A stretch of DNA of 64,000 bases, from NCBI GenBank assembly GCA_023231475.1, contig JALJEE010000537.1, positions 29,086 to 93,085 on the forward strand. The letters are read 5' to 3'. The DNA comes from Seison nebaliae (lineage: Eukaryota; Rotifera; Pararotatoria; Seisonacea; Seisonidae). How positions within the stretch are numbered: the stretch's first letter is position 1; each line of letters opens with the position of its first letter. The notes under the pieces are model-generated. The model had not been told where the DNA came from. It did no database searches and saw only the letters and a program-made list of their open reading frames with translations. Of this stretch, positions 51,971 through 64,000 are shown in pieces. The position numbers and the translations under genes are program-made.

Positions 51971-54900
51971 ATGGATACACCAAATTCATTTAATCTCCGT
52001 CATCGCTATGCTCGACAGAAGAAAAAATATGAAATGTTTCAACAAAATTATCGGAAGTTTCAGAAACCTTCCGAAAACAAATTGGTGTTTCCTTCACATT
52101 TGAAAAAGAAAAGGAATTCAGTTAAACAACAGAAACTTATAAGAATGTTCCGATTATGTAAATCATTGGATCCCATAGAAATTGGAGAGAATGATTTTAA
52201 AATCAACGACTTCGTCTTATCAATTCCGGATGAACTGAAGGATTGTGTCATGGAGAGAAACGAAGATATTTCCACAAAATTCTCTTCGTATATCGATATT
52301 CTTGTCAATCAATTACCATCCAAATATAAATTACTGAACAAAAATAAAAATATTCGATCACAATCCAAACGAACAATGAAAACAACGAAGAAAATACATA
52401 GTGATCATGACAGTGCGGTGGTACTAGCAAAATTATTCAATTCTCCATTACTCGTCACAAACAAATCGTCGAAAACGAAGAAGAATTTCGATTTTTCTTA
52501 TTATTTTCATTTAGATGAATTTAATGGAAATATCCGATTGAAAAGAACGTTAGATCGTGAAGTATTATGTGAACAACAAATTTGTGATTGTTCCAAACGA
52601 GATTGTTCTTTAAATTTTTCAATTAATCTCAAATATAAAAGTAAAATAGAGATGGATATTTTGAAAAATTCGATTTATGAAAATTCTGAATTTCTCTCTT
52701 ATTTATCCAAAAATTATCATTCATTACAATTACCAAAAATTTTCCATTTCTCTCTCATCATCAATGACATGAATGATAATCGTCCTCGATTCGAGAAGAG
52801 TCAATACGTCATCGAAATACCAGAAACAGTTTCCGTTGGTTACACATTCAACTTACCAGTTGCCATAGATCTCGATTCGACGAAAATGAATCGAGTGAAA
52901 AAATATGATTTTCTCAATTTACTTCATCATCCCACCATGCCACGACCAGCTACCGTTCCGACGATGTTGAAAAATTTCGGGAAGATTTTGAATTTCGGAG
53001 AATCGACTTTCGATTTCGAATTTATTCCTCCGAAAATCGACGAAGTTAAGAAAGATTTGGATATACCTCGATTGCGTGTGAAGAATCGTTTAGATCGTGA
53101 GAATATCAATAAATATGAATTTTCATTATGTGCATATGATCGTGAGGAACAACGTGATAATGATCGATGTACTCACATTATCATCAAAGTTGTCGATTCG
53201 AATGATAATTCGCCCAAATGGAAATTTGAAGAAAAAAATGATAAAGTTTTCGGAGAAGACACAATTTATGAGATCGAAGAGAATGCGACAGTTGGTAAAT
53301 TTATTACACAAGTTCGTGCGAATGATCCTGATGAAAATGAGAACGGTAAAGTGAAATATTCTCTCATACCCAACGAACAATATAAATCGAATTATTTTTT
53401 TGATGATAAATCATCAATTAAACGGAGAAATGATAATAAAGAATTATTTCCTATCGCCATCGAACAAGACACGGGAATTGTCTATGTTGCGAATTCGAAA
53501 GTTTTGGACGCTGATTTCCGTTTTAAACAATTAATTATTTTGACAATCGAAGCGAGAGATTCCGATCCTCAACAACGAACAATGAGCGTCCGTCGTCAAT
53601 TATTAGTGAAAGTGAAAAATGTGGAAGATAATTTATTGAAGATGAAAGTGAAATTATCATGTGACGAAGGGAAAAGTCAATCAGAGAAAAACCATCGAAA
53701 TGTTCGATTAGATGATTTTTTGAGTATTCCCTTAAATCGAAGTGAAGGTAAACGTCAATTGAAAAGTCTTCTCTCGTCCATCAATGTGGAGAGGAATCAA
53801 ATTAATCATTTATCGTTACCGAACGAATATAATAAATTGATAAATCATTCGACGTTGGTCGAGAAATGTTCATTGCCGGAGAACGTTAACATTGGCACGA
53901 AAATTGGAGAATTGAAAATTTACGATTTTGATAATTTGTCGAATTTAATTCATCCGATTAAAGTAAAATTATTGAATAATGATCTCTTTATTTTGGAGAA
54001 GGATGAGAAAGACAATTCGAAATTCTATTTGAAAACTCGACAATTGTTGGACCGAGAAATGTTATTGAAAAATCTGAAGAATAAAGCCAAGTCTTTTGTG
54101 ACGAGTAGTGAAGTGAGTTATATTCTACCGTTTGAAATGAGAATTAATGAAAAAATTGATTATCATTTTATCGAATTGTCAATATTCGATTTGAATGACG
54201 AATCACCAATGTTCATGTCATATCTGACGAAATTCTCGTTCGTTCGCAACAGTCAATTAAGAAACGAAAGAAAAATCAATAAATTGACTAATGTTGGAAA
54301 AGACGAAGGAAAATATCGATTGGACGTTACAGCAAATGAATTGAGAGAAGGAATGCGATCAGTTCATGATATCAATTTAGTTCACACAAAAATCAATTTT
54401 AGTAACATGAAAAATTTGAATATTATCGGAAGAGTTGAAGCTTTCGATCAGGATTTCAACGATCAACTCAAATATTCAATCGATCGAATCGAAGGAGTGG
54501 AATTGTGTAATCGATTAATGTTGAATGAAACGGAATATTTTTTGGAATATGAAAAATTTCGAAAGTTCATTCGATTACAAAAAACGGCAATTTCACCGAT
54601 ACGTATCCGATTAGATAATGAAAATTTCATCAAATCTTGTCAATACGAATGGAATAAGAATGATAATAATCGATATAAATTATTCGAAATCGATGAAGTG
54701 AGTGGAGAGATAATTTATCTCCATCGAAATAATGTCGCTAATGATTGTTACATGTATAATTTGCATGTTATTGTTCGGGATTCGGCGGAACATATCGTTC
54801 GGGAAACGGTTTCGGTTCATTTGGATTCGTTGAAGAAATCGAATCCAATGACGTTCCAATTTAATAAGAAATTCCTAATAACGAATAAATGGTTGAATAA

Positions 54901-57280
54901 GAATAATCAACATTACGATCAAGGGAGATTGTTGGCGATTGATCCTGATAAATTAATTTGTCCTTCGGCACTTTTATACATCGAATCAGAATTGTGTAAA
55001 TTAAGACAAAGTATCACATGTTCTTCGACAATCGATTATGTCGATAGTCGTTTATTTCATTCGAAAAATATCATCTTGACAATTCCCAGACAGTATTTTC
55101 TTAGTAAACTAGCAGATCATTCATCGATCAATTATCGATTAATTAGGAAATCGACAATATTTCCTGTATGGCCAGATATTTCTATCAATCCTGATAATGG
55201 AATCGTTTCCATACATAAGAGCGAATTAAAGAGATTGGAGAATATGCGAAATAATTTAGATAATAACAATCTAATTGATACTTGGGATTACGATATTGAA
55301 TTGGAGACATCGTCAAGAATGAAAGAACAAATGAAAATCGATCTGACTACAGAACCATTGAACACTTATCCGTCGTATAATTTCCTCGATCATAACGATC
55401 ATTCGAATGCCAATCGATTACAAAGACAATTTATTGATTATCAGAATAATCAATATTCTTATTTACATAATAATTATTCAAATTCTTATTCGACTCAACA
55501 TAGCAATTCGTATTTTCCGTCGCCGATGTTGTTGATCATTGCTTGTATTGCAGGAATTGTGACGATTGTTGTCATTATATTACTCATCATTTGTATGAGA
55601 ATGAAGAAATGGAGAAGGAAGAAATATTGTGATGAGAGGAGATTCAAATCGAAATCAACAAGCTCATCCATAAGAAATGGAAGGAAGAAATGGAAAGATT
55701 CCATCGACAATGGTACCAATGATGATAATGATGGAGATTCGTTACCGGCGAAATCGGTTGTTGATTCTAAAACTAATTTATTACCTGATAATACATCGAA
55801 AATAACCACACCGACATTCGCGTCGCCGAATAAGACGTTGGTGGTGAATAAGTTCGGCGAATGTCAATTGTATTCGAATGAGAAGGACGCGCTATTGATT
55901 AATCCGATTCCATTGAATGAAAAAGTTTTGATAACATCTGATACGAATCAATCTTCAACAGAACTACCTCAACTATCAAATATTCCATTCAGTGATTTTA
56001 ATAATAGTATCATTCTCGAAAATCCTTATCAATCAACAATCGGTATTGATAGTCGATCCGGAACTTTAGTTCGTTATAATCCAATTAATCATAATCTCAC
56101 TCATAACAACAACAACAACAACAATAATAATAATAATAATTCGAGTATTAATAATACGATTGCACGAATAAACACTATCCAGAACGGTAACAGTTCACCA
56201 TCTTATGCATTAATTGGAAATCGAGCAAATTCCGTTCAATGGAACAACAACAACAATATTAAGAATGAGAATAATATTTTTAATAAAAATCATTCTTTGA
56301 GATTGTCAACGGTTGAACCGACTTTAGATTCTCATTTATTCCAATACAATTCAACCGCTCCCAATTTTTGTACTTTAAATCGAGTTTGTTTTTTTTTTGG
56401 GAAATAATTCGAATTTTTTCATTTTTCTTTTTAGAACAAATATGTTGATACACCAAAATTTACAGTATATTCTAATAACAACACAATAAGACGAGTGGAT
56501 TCCATGCACTATAATCAAGAGAATATAGTGAATGTCGTTCAAGATGAAGCGAGTTTGCAAAAGTTTAATAAGATTCTACGAGAACCTGAACACAGTACAG
56601 ATTCGATAAGGAAACCTTTGAAAATTTATGAGAAGTCAGATGAGATGAAGAAAGACGTTAATGAATTGGATAAAACACAAATGACCAATCCGGCATTAAT
56701 GAATCATTATCTTCAACGATTGAAAATGAGAACAAATGATTCTTCTGATTCCATCAAATCGGCATTTGTCCGAAAAATAACAGATAATATTAATTCGTCG
56801 TCATCAAATGACGAATTAAAGGAAGTTTCAGAGGAATATTCTCAATCACCGCCCGATCCATCTTCATCCAATTTATCTCCTATATATCATTTACATAAAC
56901 ATTATAAGCAACAGTATCAAGGAAGAACACAGAACTCATCAGTGAAAGTCGAATCGAATACTAGTCAAAATTCGAGTAATTGTAGTGGCAGTGAATTTAC
57001 TCGTTTGACGAATGACAGTGGAATAATGGACGGACAGAATTCAGATCATTTACCATCGGATGATAATAATTCGAACGAGTTATACAACGAAAATCAGGAA
57101 CAAGATAAACGTTTGATGATTTGCGAGACGAATGAACGACCGCAAACTATGATGGTGCCTCAATCACCTCCAAAACAATTGTACGTAACTTCTCATTTGG
57201 ACGAAGGAATAGCAACAAGAATCAGTCAATTATATCAGTCGAAAAGTGAAAGTGATTCATCTAAGATAATATCCATATAA
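51971..57280 (+). CDS. Non-classical (protocadherin-like) cadherin
   Basis: Exons 51971-56383 and 56435-57280, 1,752 residues. Calcium-dependent adhesion protein of the plasma membrane. Extracellular cadherin repeats are marked by the calcium-binding signatures DMNDNRPRF (about residue 265), DSNDNSPKW (about 410), DPDENENGKVKYS (about 452), KNVEDN (about 548), a weaker DLNDESPMF (about 740) and DQDFNDQLKYS (about 825), with LDRE strands between. One transmembrane helix (MLLIIACIAGIVTIVVIILL, about 1186-1210) is followed by a basic stop-transfer (MRMKKWRRKK) and a cytoplasmic tail of about 540 residues rich in Ser and Asn, with an Asn run coded near 56106-56142. No beta-catenin-binding region, EGF or laminin-G domain is seen, so it is not a classical cadherin. 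The predicted start MDTPNSF has no signal peptide, so the N-terminus is doubtful; a hydrophobic ORF at 51703-51897 may supply it. Poly(A) signal at 57367-57372. Confidence 0.85.
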
Positions 57281-57366
57281 ATTTTTTCAAAAACTTATTA
57301 CAAATGAAATTTGAGTTCACTCTGATAAACTCACAATAATTGTCAATGTAATTTCGAATATATCTT

Positions 57367-57372
57367 AATAAA
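57367..57372 (+). terminator. Polyadenylation signal of the cadherin gene
   Basis: AATAAA 87 bases after the cadherin TAA and 181 bases before the next start codon on the same strand. Confidence 0.55.
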
Positions 57373-57552
57373 TTTTTATATTGTAAACTCAAATTATAAA
57401 CATTTAATTATAAACACTCTTAAAATAATCTAACGGTCACACCGCCAAATCTTATAAGATAACGGTTTTTTCAAGAATAAAAAATGATTAAAGATTTTAT
57501 TCGTTAAAATATTCTCGAGAATAATATTGATATTAAACCGTTGGATTTAAAT

Positions 57553-60500
57553 ATGAAATCTAATGTATCAGGTTTCTCTTACATTCTTTCATGATCTTGT
57601 TCACTTTAAATTGACAGACACTGAAGACGAAAATACTTATGTTATCGATGAAGAAGAAACTGTAGGTAAAAAAAGTAGGGAGACTTTCAGATCGTCGAAC
57701 GGAAAACAAAGTACGAGAAATGAAAAAATGATTAGTAGATCGACACGGAGTAGCAATCGTGGCGTTGAGAAAGATGAAAATCGAACTCCAAGTAGTTCAA
57801 CTATGAACTCATCGATCAAAGAATCAATTTCCGAAAATGGAATGAGTGAACGACGTACCACAGGGAGTCAAATGACCTCGCATAATTCCAGTACAGTCCC
57901 AACATTTGTTAACGAGTCTTCAGAAGGAGGTAGTAATTCTACGTGGACACAAAATGTTGGATCCGTTAGTCCCAGTATTATTCCTGGAAGCGATTCGCCT
58001 TTATCAACGGCTCAAGGGAGTCGAACAACGATTGAAGAGAGTGTTGATTTGCGACCTAGCGAGTTAAGTATGACATCTACAAATATCGGAAGTTCTTCTG
58101 ACGATGGAACGAAACAATCACGGACTACTTTTATATCTGAACAACCGCGTAATTTAGAGTTAGATGAGTATTAACATTTTAATAATTTTAATAAATTTGA
58201 TAATAGGAGAAAGATATCTAAAGCTACCGACTTCTCCTTGTCAAGAGTTTATGGTTACGATAAATTGATACCAAAAGGATTTGCGTTAAAGACTTTCTCT
58301 GATCAAAAGAAGTTTCTAAACAAAGATGGGAAGAAGCATAAGAAAAAAAATTTAGATTCATTCGATCTAAACAATTCCAAAGAAGAACAAACTTGTTAAA
58401 TTAAACTTTTAAATTAATCTTAATTATAATCTATTTAAGTTTCGAAACAACCGGAATTAGGTGGAAGAGAAAGTCAGAGTGTGAGTACTACTTCTCGTTT
58501 TAGTACTCCTAGTACTTCTCGTTTTAGTACTGGTAGTACTTCTCGTTTTAGTACTGGCAGTAATTCTCGTTTTAGTGCTGGTAGTACTTCTCGTTTTAGT
58601 ACTCCTAGTACTTCTCGTCTTAATACTGGTAGTGCTTCTCGTATTAGTACTGGTAGTACGTCTCGTTTTAGTACTGGTAGTAATTATTTAACGTCGAATA
58701 AAATGCAAACAGGTTTATCTTAAGCTTAGAAGTTTGGGAAGATGACGATTCATAATTGAAGGTTTTCTTGATGCTTCTCAGAGACCCACGAGATACTATG
58801 GATCGAAGAATATGAAGAATTCAAATTTAGATAAAAATATGATACCGAACCGAGACAATTATTCAACTTTATCCGATTCAGAAAGTTCTACACAGGAATT
58901 TGGAGTAAGGACCACCGATAGTAAACATAAAATGAATCAGCGTACTGATTCAATGTCGAAAGAATTCGATTATCATAATATAGATCAAGAAAGCATTGTG
59001 CCAACAGTAGATATACCTAGATCAACTCATGGTAGTAACATAAGTTTAGAACAAGATGTCGATCGACGTCGTAGCGATGTAAGTATGACGACGTCAAAAC
59101 CGAGATCGATCTCAACAAGAAAAAATAAGAAAGGTAAATCTACTTACAGTCATGGGAAAAGATATGATCCTGATTTAGTTCCGCCATTCTTTGATGTTAC
59201 ATCGACAAAACGAAGTGAATTAACACAAAGTACAGATTGGAAATCGAATGATCCTAGTATTCTGCATGACAATGGTATGTACCGATCTAATCGTGGTAGC
59301 GATATTAATTTAGGATATAATGTAGATTCACAACCTTGGGATTCCAAAACGATCCGTCCAAACATTCATCAATCAACATTATCAAAAGCAAAAGATCAAG
59401 AAAAGAAGAGATATAGTCATGGTAAATCATATGATCCAACTCTAGTTCCTCCATTCTTTGAAGTTTCGTCTCAAAAAAGTAGCATTTCAACTTCGAATAG
59501 AGGAAAAAGTTTGAGGTCGATGGTTCCCAGCATTATCCCTGTTAGTAGTATGACTCGATCAGCTCGTGGTAGCCGTAACGACCTTGGACAAGATATCGAT
59601 TGGAAACCTAGTGAGGCAAGTATGATTCCTACTGAAAATGAATTAATCCCCAAGGACGACATAAGTCAACGAAAAAATACTTCTAGTCATGGTCAGTCGG
59701 AAGATCCCAATAGGGTCCTAAAATTTAGAAGACATTCATCTATAAAAGATAACCATTCAACTTTAGAACAAGATCAAGATTGGAGGTCGATTAATCCCAG
59801 TATGATCCCTGATGGTGGTAGTAACATATCGGTTCAACAAAATGTCGATTGGCGTCCTAGTGACGGAAGTATGATTCCTACAGAGGATGAAATTCCCCCC
59901 GAACACCACAAACGCCAACGAAAAAGTAATACTAGTCGAGGTAAATCCGAAGATCGTAATTCGGTCCCAAAATTCAGGAGGCATCAATCTATAAAAGACA
60001 GCCATTCCACTTCAGAACAAGATCAAGATTGGAGGTCTGTTGATCCTAGTATCATTCCCGATGGAAGTATGCTCAGATCTGCACGTGGTAGTAACATATC
60101 AGTTCAACAAAATGTCGATTTGCGTCCTAGTGACGTAAGCATGATCCATACGGAGAACCAATTTATCTCCGAAGATCAAGGAAAAAGTTCTTCCAGTAGG
60201 GGTAAATCCGAAAACTCTAAAGCGGTCCTAAAATTTCAAAAATTTTCATCTGAAAAAGGTAGTCGTTCCACTTTAGAACAAGATCAAGATTGGAGGTCTG
60301 TTGATCCCAGTATCATCCCTAATGGTGGTATGCTCAGATCTACTCGTGGTAGTAACATATCAGTTAAACAAAATGTCGATTGGCGTCCTAGTGACGGGAG
60401 TATGATCCCTACAGAAAAAGAATTTACTCCCGAACACGACAAACGTCAACCAAGAAATACTTATATTCGCGGCCAATCCGAAGATCCTAAAGCGGTCGTA

Positions 60501-63500
60501 AAATTTCAAAGATTTTCTTCTGTAAAAGGTAGTCATTCCAATTTAGAACAAGATCAAGATTGGAGGTCGATTAATCCCAGTATGATCCCTGATGGTGGTA
60601 GTAACATATCGGTTCAACAAAATGTCGATTGGCGTCCTAGTGATGGAAGTATGATCCCTAGAGAGGATGAATTTACCCCCGAACACCACAAACGTCAACG
60701 AAAAAGTAATACTAGTCGCGGCCAATCCGAAGATCCTAAAGCGGTCCTAAAATTTCAAAGATTTTCTTCCGAAAAAGGCAGTCATTCCACTTTAGAACAA
60801 GATCAAGATTGGAGGTCGATTAATCCCAGTATCATCCCTGATGATGGTAGTAATATATCGGAACAAAATGTCGATTGGCGTCCTAGTGATGGAAGTATGA
60901 TTCCTACAGAGGATGAAATTCCCCCCGAACACCACAAAACTCAACGAAAAAGTACTTCTAGTCGACGTAAATCGAAAGATCCGAATAACGTCTCAAAATC
61001 CAAGAAACACTCATCTAAAAAAGATAGTCATTCCACTTCAGAACAAGATCAAGATTGGAGGTCTGTTGATCCCAGTATCATCCCTGATGGTGGTATGTTC
61101 AAATCTACTGGTGGTAGTAACATACCTGATTGGCGTCTTACTGATGCAAGCATGATACCAACAATTGATCTGAAGTCGGAAGAAAGAGAACAAGATAAGT
61201 TTAGGAACCGTTCGTCAAAAAACGGCAGTGTTTCGACTTTTCAACAAAATCAAGATTGGAGGTCTATTGATCCCAGTATCATCCCTGATGGTGGTATGCT
61301 CAAATCTACTGGTGATAGTAACATACCTGATTGGCGTCTTACTGATGCAAGCATGATACCAACAATTGATCTGAAGTCGGAAGAAAGAGAAAAAGATAAG
61401 TTTAGGAACCGTTCGTCAAAAAACGGCAGTGTTTCGACTTTTCAACAAAATCAAGATTGGAGGTCTATTGATCCCAGCATTCTTCCTGATGGTGGTATAT
61501 TTAAATCTACTCGTGGTAGCAACGTCACTCTACGGGATAATGCTGAGTGGCGTTCTAGTGATGGTAGCTTTATTCCTCCAATTACGGACTCCAATTCATC
61601 TAAAAATATTCCAAAATTTTCAGATAAAAAAACCTTAAGCTTAAAAGAACGTAAAGACGTTTCAGTTTTAATGCGTCGTTCCAGTTTAGCATATGCTGGG
61701 AAAATTGCCCAAAAAAGCAAAACCGAAAGTATTCTCCCAGAGAGTGTAACGCATAATCGAAGATTGTTAGGTTTTACTCAGAAATCAAACGAATCCGACA
61801 AGGACACAAAAGAATTATCAGATGAAGAAGCAGCGAAATCGAAAAGAAGTTCTTTTAGAAAGTCAAATGTCTCCGAAATGAATCCGATGTTCATTCAGCA
61901 TTCTGGTAAAAATTACGATATTAATTCCGGTAATATTATCGACGAATCATCTCTTAGTGAATATCGACGGATATCAATCGACCAATCCCAAGAAGACTTA
62001 ACCGAACACACTTTTAATAAATCCTTAATGAATAGTGAAGATAATTCATCAGTGAATAAAAAAGTTCTGATGTTATCAAGAGACGATAGTTCTTATACAG
62101 ATACCGAAACTTTAAAGAACAACGAAATAAAAGAGAAACCAAAAACCTTAAAAAAACTTCATATCTCGCAACAAATCAATCAAGTTTCTACGACAGTTAT
62201 TTCATTTATATTTTTTATATAATTGAAATTTAAATTTCGTAGGATGATTCGTCTAGTTTCACAAGTGGAAATAAAAGAAAAAAGAAAAGTTCGAAATTAT
62301 CACATGAGACCATGGCGGCAGAGAAGGTGGAGGCCGTCTATAAAACGGACAAATTGAAATATGATCATTTGCTTCATTTAGTCGAGTCAGATATTGAGAA
62401 AGAGATTCAACAAGGTTATAACTGTGAGAAAGTTGAAGAATGCATGAAAAGTACAAGTCAATGGAATCGAATGGAATATGTTGAATATCCAAGTTTTTTC
62501 CATTAAATTTCATTTTATTTCTCAATTTATGTGGTTGAAGCAAAATTTGTCAGAATACCTGAAGAAAAATTCCAAAAAATGCTTCGGGCAAAAGCTTATG
62601 GTTATAGAGCCGGTGGACAAACACCATTGAAATGGGGAGACTTTTGTAAATGTTTTCCGTATTGTCCTGCAATTGATTCGTCATTTTCGATGACAATTCG
62701 CCGATCGGTAGATAATTTCATTCTAGTAATGATGTCTTTCCTATTTATTCTGTGTTTTATGGAAATGATGATCCATGCCAATAATCATTCGAACACTTTT
62801 CGCTCACTAGTCTCCTCTTGGCTCGTCTATCGATATGATACTGTTCTCATTTTTCATTCAACTATCATATTCTCCATTATCGTTGGATCTGCATATTTTA
62901 TCGATAAGTTAATTGTTAAGTTGTCATTAAAAAATATTCAAATTCATTTCACAGAATTGAAAGGGAATATAGAATTAATGGAAAGTTTAATATAATGGGT
63001 GTCATGGGTTTAACTGAATTATTCATCATTTTAGTTTTTACATGTGTCCTCTTTAAACTCGACAATGTCATTGGGACTCTCGGAAGAGTTACGATTTAAT
63101 CATAAAAAACTTCAAAATTTTTCCTATGTTGCAGGAAATAGCGAAACATGATTTCAATAAACCAAAAAAATTATTCAATAAAGAATCAACTGAAACATTC
63201 CATCGCCAACCACTTTATAGATTAGTTGGATAAATTTTTTATATAAAATTTACCTAATAACGGTCTATTTTAGTTCAAATCAACAGGGAGCGATGCAATT
63301 ACCGTTTTGTCTGATCTCTGGACTTCGAACGCGAATGGTCTTTATAAAAATGCCAAGAAACAGTTATGGGACGATTTTCATACTAAAATGGTTTTCTTTT
63401 GATCTTAAAATAATTTTGAGCATCAATTATTTTTAGTTGCCGTCATTACTGAGCCGATGGAATGTTTACTTAACGCTTTATATCGTTCGCTGGGTATTTA

Positions 63501-63634
63501 CCTTCCCAATATTCCTAGTTGCATTATCTGACATATACATGGCAAAAGAACAATATGACTTTGAAGAAGATTCAACGCCGACTAATGAAGAAAAGAAAAG
63601 TATTAAAACACAACGAAAAGTATCAGATGTGTAA
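57553..63634 (+). CDS. Large repeat-containing multipass membrane protein (C-terminus possibly TMEM237-like)
   Basis: Eleven exons: 57553-57571, 57618-58167, 58207-58394, 58440-58712, 58762-62183, 62243-62492, 62541-62984, 63035-63087, 63135-63224, 63274-63390, 63437-63634, giving 1,867 residues with every join in phase. Residues 1-1480 are hydrophilic and Ser/Asp/Lys-rich with two tandem repeat systems: an octapeptide STGSTSRF array and longer units with the signatures QDWRSIDPSIIPDGG and DWRPSDGSMIPTE. The C-terminal 380 residues are conventional: KFVRIPEEKFQKMLRAKAYG, then membrane helices VDNFILVMMSFLFILCF, VLIFHSTIIFSIIVGSAYF, a weaker IFTCVLFKLDNVIG, and VYLTLYIVRWVFTFPIFLVA, and a charged tail. 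Helix spacing and the FIDKL after the second helix recall TMEM237, a ciliary transition-zone protein of about 400 residues. That match is weak and made from memory. The 19-base first exon is the least certain part; the start follows the cadherin poly(A) signal by 180 bases. Confidence 0.7.
58485..58688 (+). repeat. 24-bp coding minisatellite (STGSTSRF array)
   Basis: About eight head-to-tail copies of a 24-base unit built from AGTACTGGTAGTACTTCTCG and close variants (CCT for GGT, AAT for ACT, CGTATT for CGTTTT). The length is a multiple of three, so the frame is kept and an octapeptide array results inside exon 4 of the large membrane-protein gene. The sharing of AGTACT between copies suggests slippage or unequal exchange. 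Confidence 0.9.
59220..61580 (+). repeat. Long in-frame tandem repeat (about 200-270 bp units) in exon 5
   Basis: Starts of the GATTGGAGGTC core occur at 59779, 60027, 60288, 60558, 60807, 61053, 61255 and 61455, so spacings are 248, 261, 270, 249, 246, 202 and 200 bases. More diverged units lie upstream (around 59235 and 59520) and a very old one in exon 2 (around 57955-58085). Each unit encodes QDWRSIDPSIIPDGG, a GSNISVQQNVDWRPSDGSMI half and a basic spacer rich in Lys and Arg. Units at 59763-59940 and 60543-60720 are nearly identical in DNA, as are the blocks at about 61106-61290 and 61306-61490. Unit length differs by whole codons, so the frame survives. Confidence 0.9.
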
Positions 63635-63729
63635 AGAAAACTTTTAATTTATAAATTATTGATTATTAATTATTTATTATATGATAAAATATTCCTATTC
63701 GAATATATTTTTTATTTATTTTTATTTTA

Positions 63730-64000
63730 TTATAAAATCAAATCCCCTCGGGGTAAATTAAAAAGAAAATGAGATAGATTACTGTACATGTTATCAGTGA
63801 TAAGTTTTCTTCCAATGACGATTTCATCTCTTAAATATTCTGGAATATAAGAAGTGATATCGAAGTTAGAAGAAATGTAAAGAGCTTCATCGAAAGATTC
63901 AGGAACATCAATCGAATAATAAGAACAAAAGAAGATAACCGGATTGAAAAAAGTTTTACACTGGAGAAAAGATGGAAATAATAAATCAGATTCCTCGATA
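63730..64000 (-). CDS. C-terminal part of an unrecognised gene, cut by the window end
   Basis: Reading leftward from the window edge, the frame is open for 90 codons down to TAA at 63732-63730. The product has normal, non-repetitive composition: EESDLLFPSFLQCK, VPESFDEALYISSNFDITS, YIPEYLRDEIVIGRKL and a final FNLPRGDLIL. That even composition and the close convergent spacing to the upstream gene (95 bases between stop codons) support a real coding end. A - strand AATAAA lies in the following AT-rich block. I do not recognise the family, and no start is visible. Confidence 0.6.
   Translation of the reverse strand, partial: IEESDLLFPSFLQCKTFFNPVIFFCSYYSIDVPESFDEALYISSNFDITSYIPEYLRDEIVIGRKLITDNMYSNLSHFLFNLPRGDLIL

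Noticed and set aside
59150-60725. Repeated - strand ORFs opposite the exon 5 repeat
   Set aside because: They recur only because the underlying DNA is repeated; the + strand frame is continuous through all units and leads into the membrane domain.

Overview
The window is animal nuclear DNA: AT-rich, with spliceosomal introns that are mostly only 40-80 bases long (GT donors, T-rich tracts ending in AG) and clear animal gene families: a FERM-RhoGEF, a paired-class homeobox, a cadherin, HUS1, MON2 and CKS. The short introns, AT-rich codons and Asn/Gln-rich inserts suggest a small-bodied invertebrate with a compact genome, for example a mite or another miniaturised bilaterian. A CFAP65-like ciliary gene and a possible TMEM237-like gene argue for an animal that still makes cilia or flagella. 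I cannot fix the phylum from sequence alone. Layout. 1-15.0 kb: one + strand gene for a FARP/Cdep-type protein (FERM, FERM-adjacent, DH, PH, PH); its 5' end is missing, and a 6.6 kb intron splits the FERM half from the RhoGEF half. 15.7-17.1 kb: + strand Q50 paired-like homeobox gene. 17.4-18.8 kb: two tandem CKS genes, one canonical and one diverged. 18.8-19.1 kb: a possible small secreted-protein ORF on the - strand. 19.1-25.6 kb: - strand ten-exon CFAP65-like gene, head to head with MON2 (26.1-34.2 kb, +). 34.5-35.6 kb: HUS1 (+), whose last codons overlap the last codons of an unrecognised two-exon - strand gene (35.6-36.3 kb). 36.3-52.0 kb: about 15.7 kb with almost no coding sequence, holding a dead LINE fragment near 37 kb, microsatellites and one exon-like island. 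52.0-57.3 kb: + strand cadherin. 57.6-63.6 kb: an eleven-exon + strand membrane protein with a very large tandem-repeat N-terminal half. The last 270 bases carry the C-terminus of a further - strand gene. Function. Several genes relate to cell cycle and genome upkeep (two CKS, HUS1), several to membranes and cytoskeleton (FARP/Cdep, MON2, cadherin), and one or two to cilia (CFAP65-like, possibly TMEM237-like). They look like independent neighbours; only the CFAP65/MON2 shared promoter region and the HUS1/antisense tail overlap suggest local coupling. Exon joins were built by hand from GT/AG sites and reading phase. All complete multi-exon models add up to a whole number of codons. They are predictions without transcript support.
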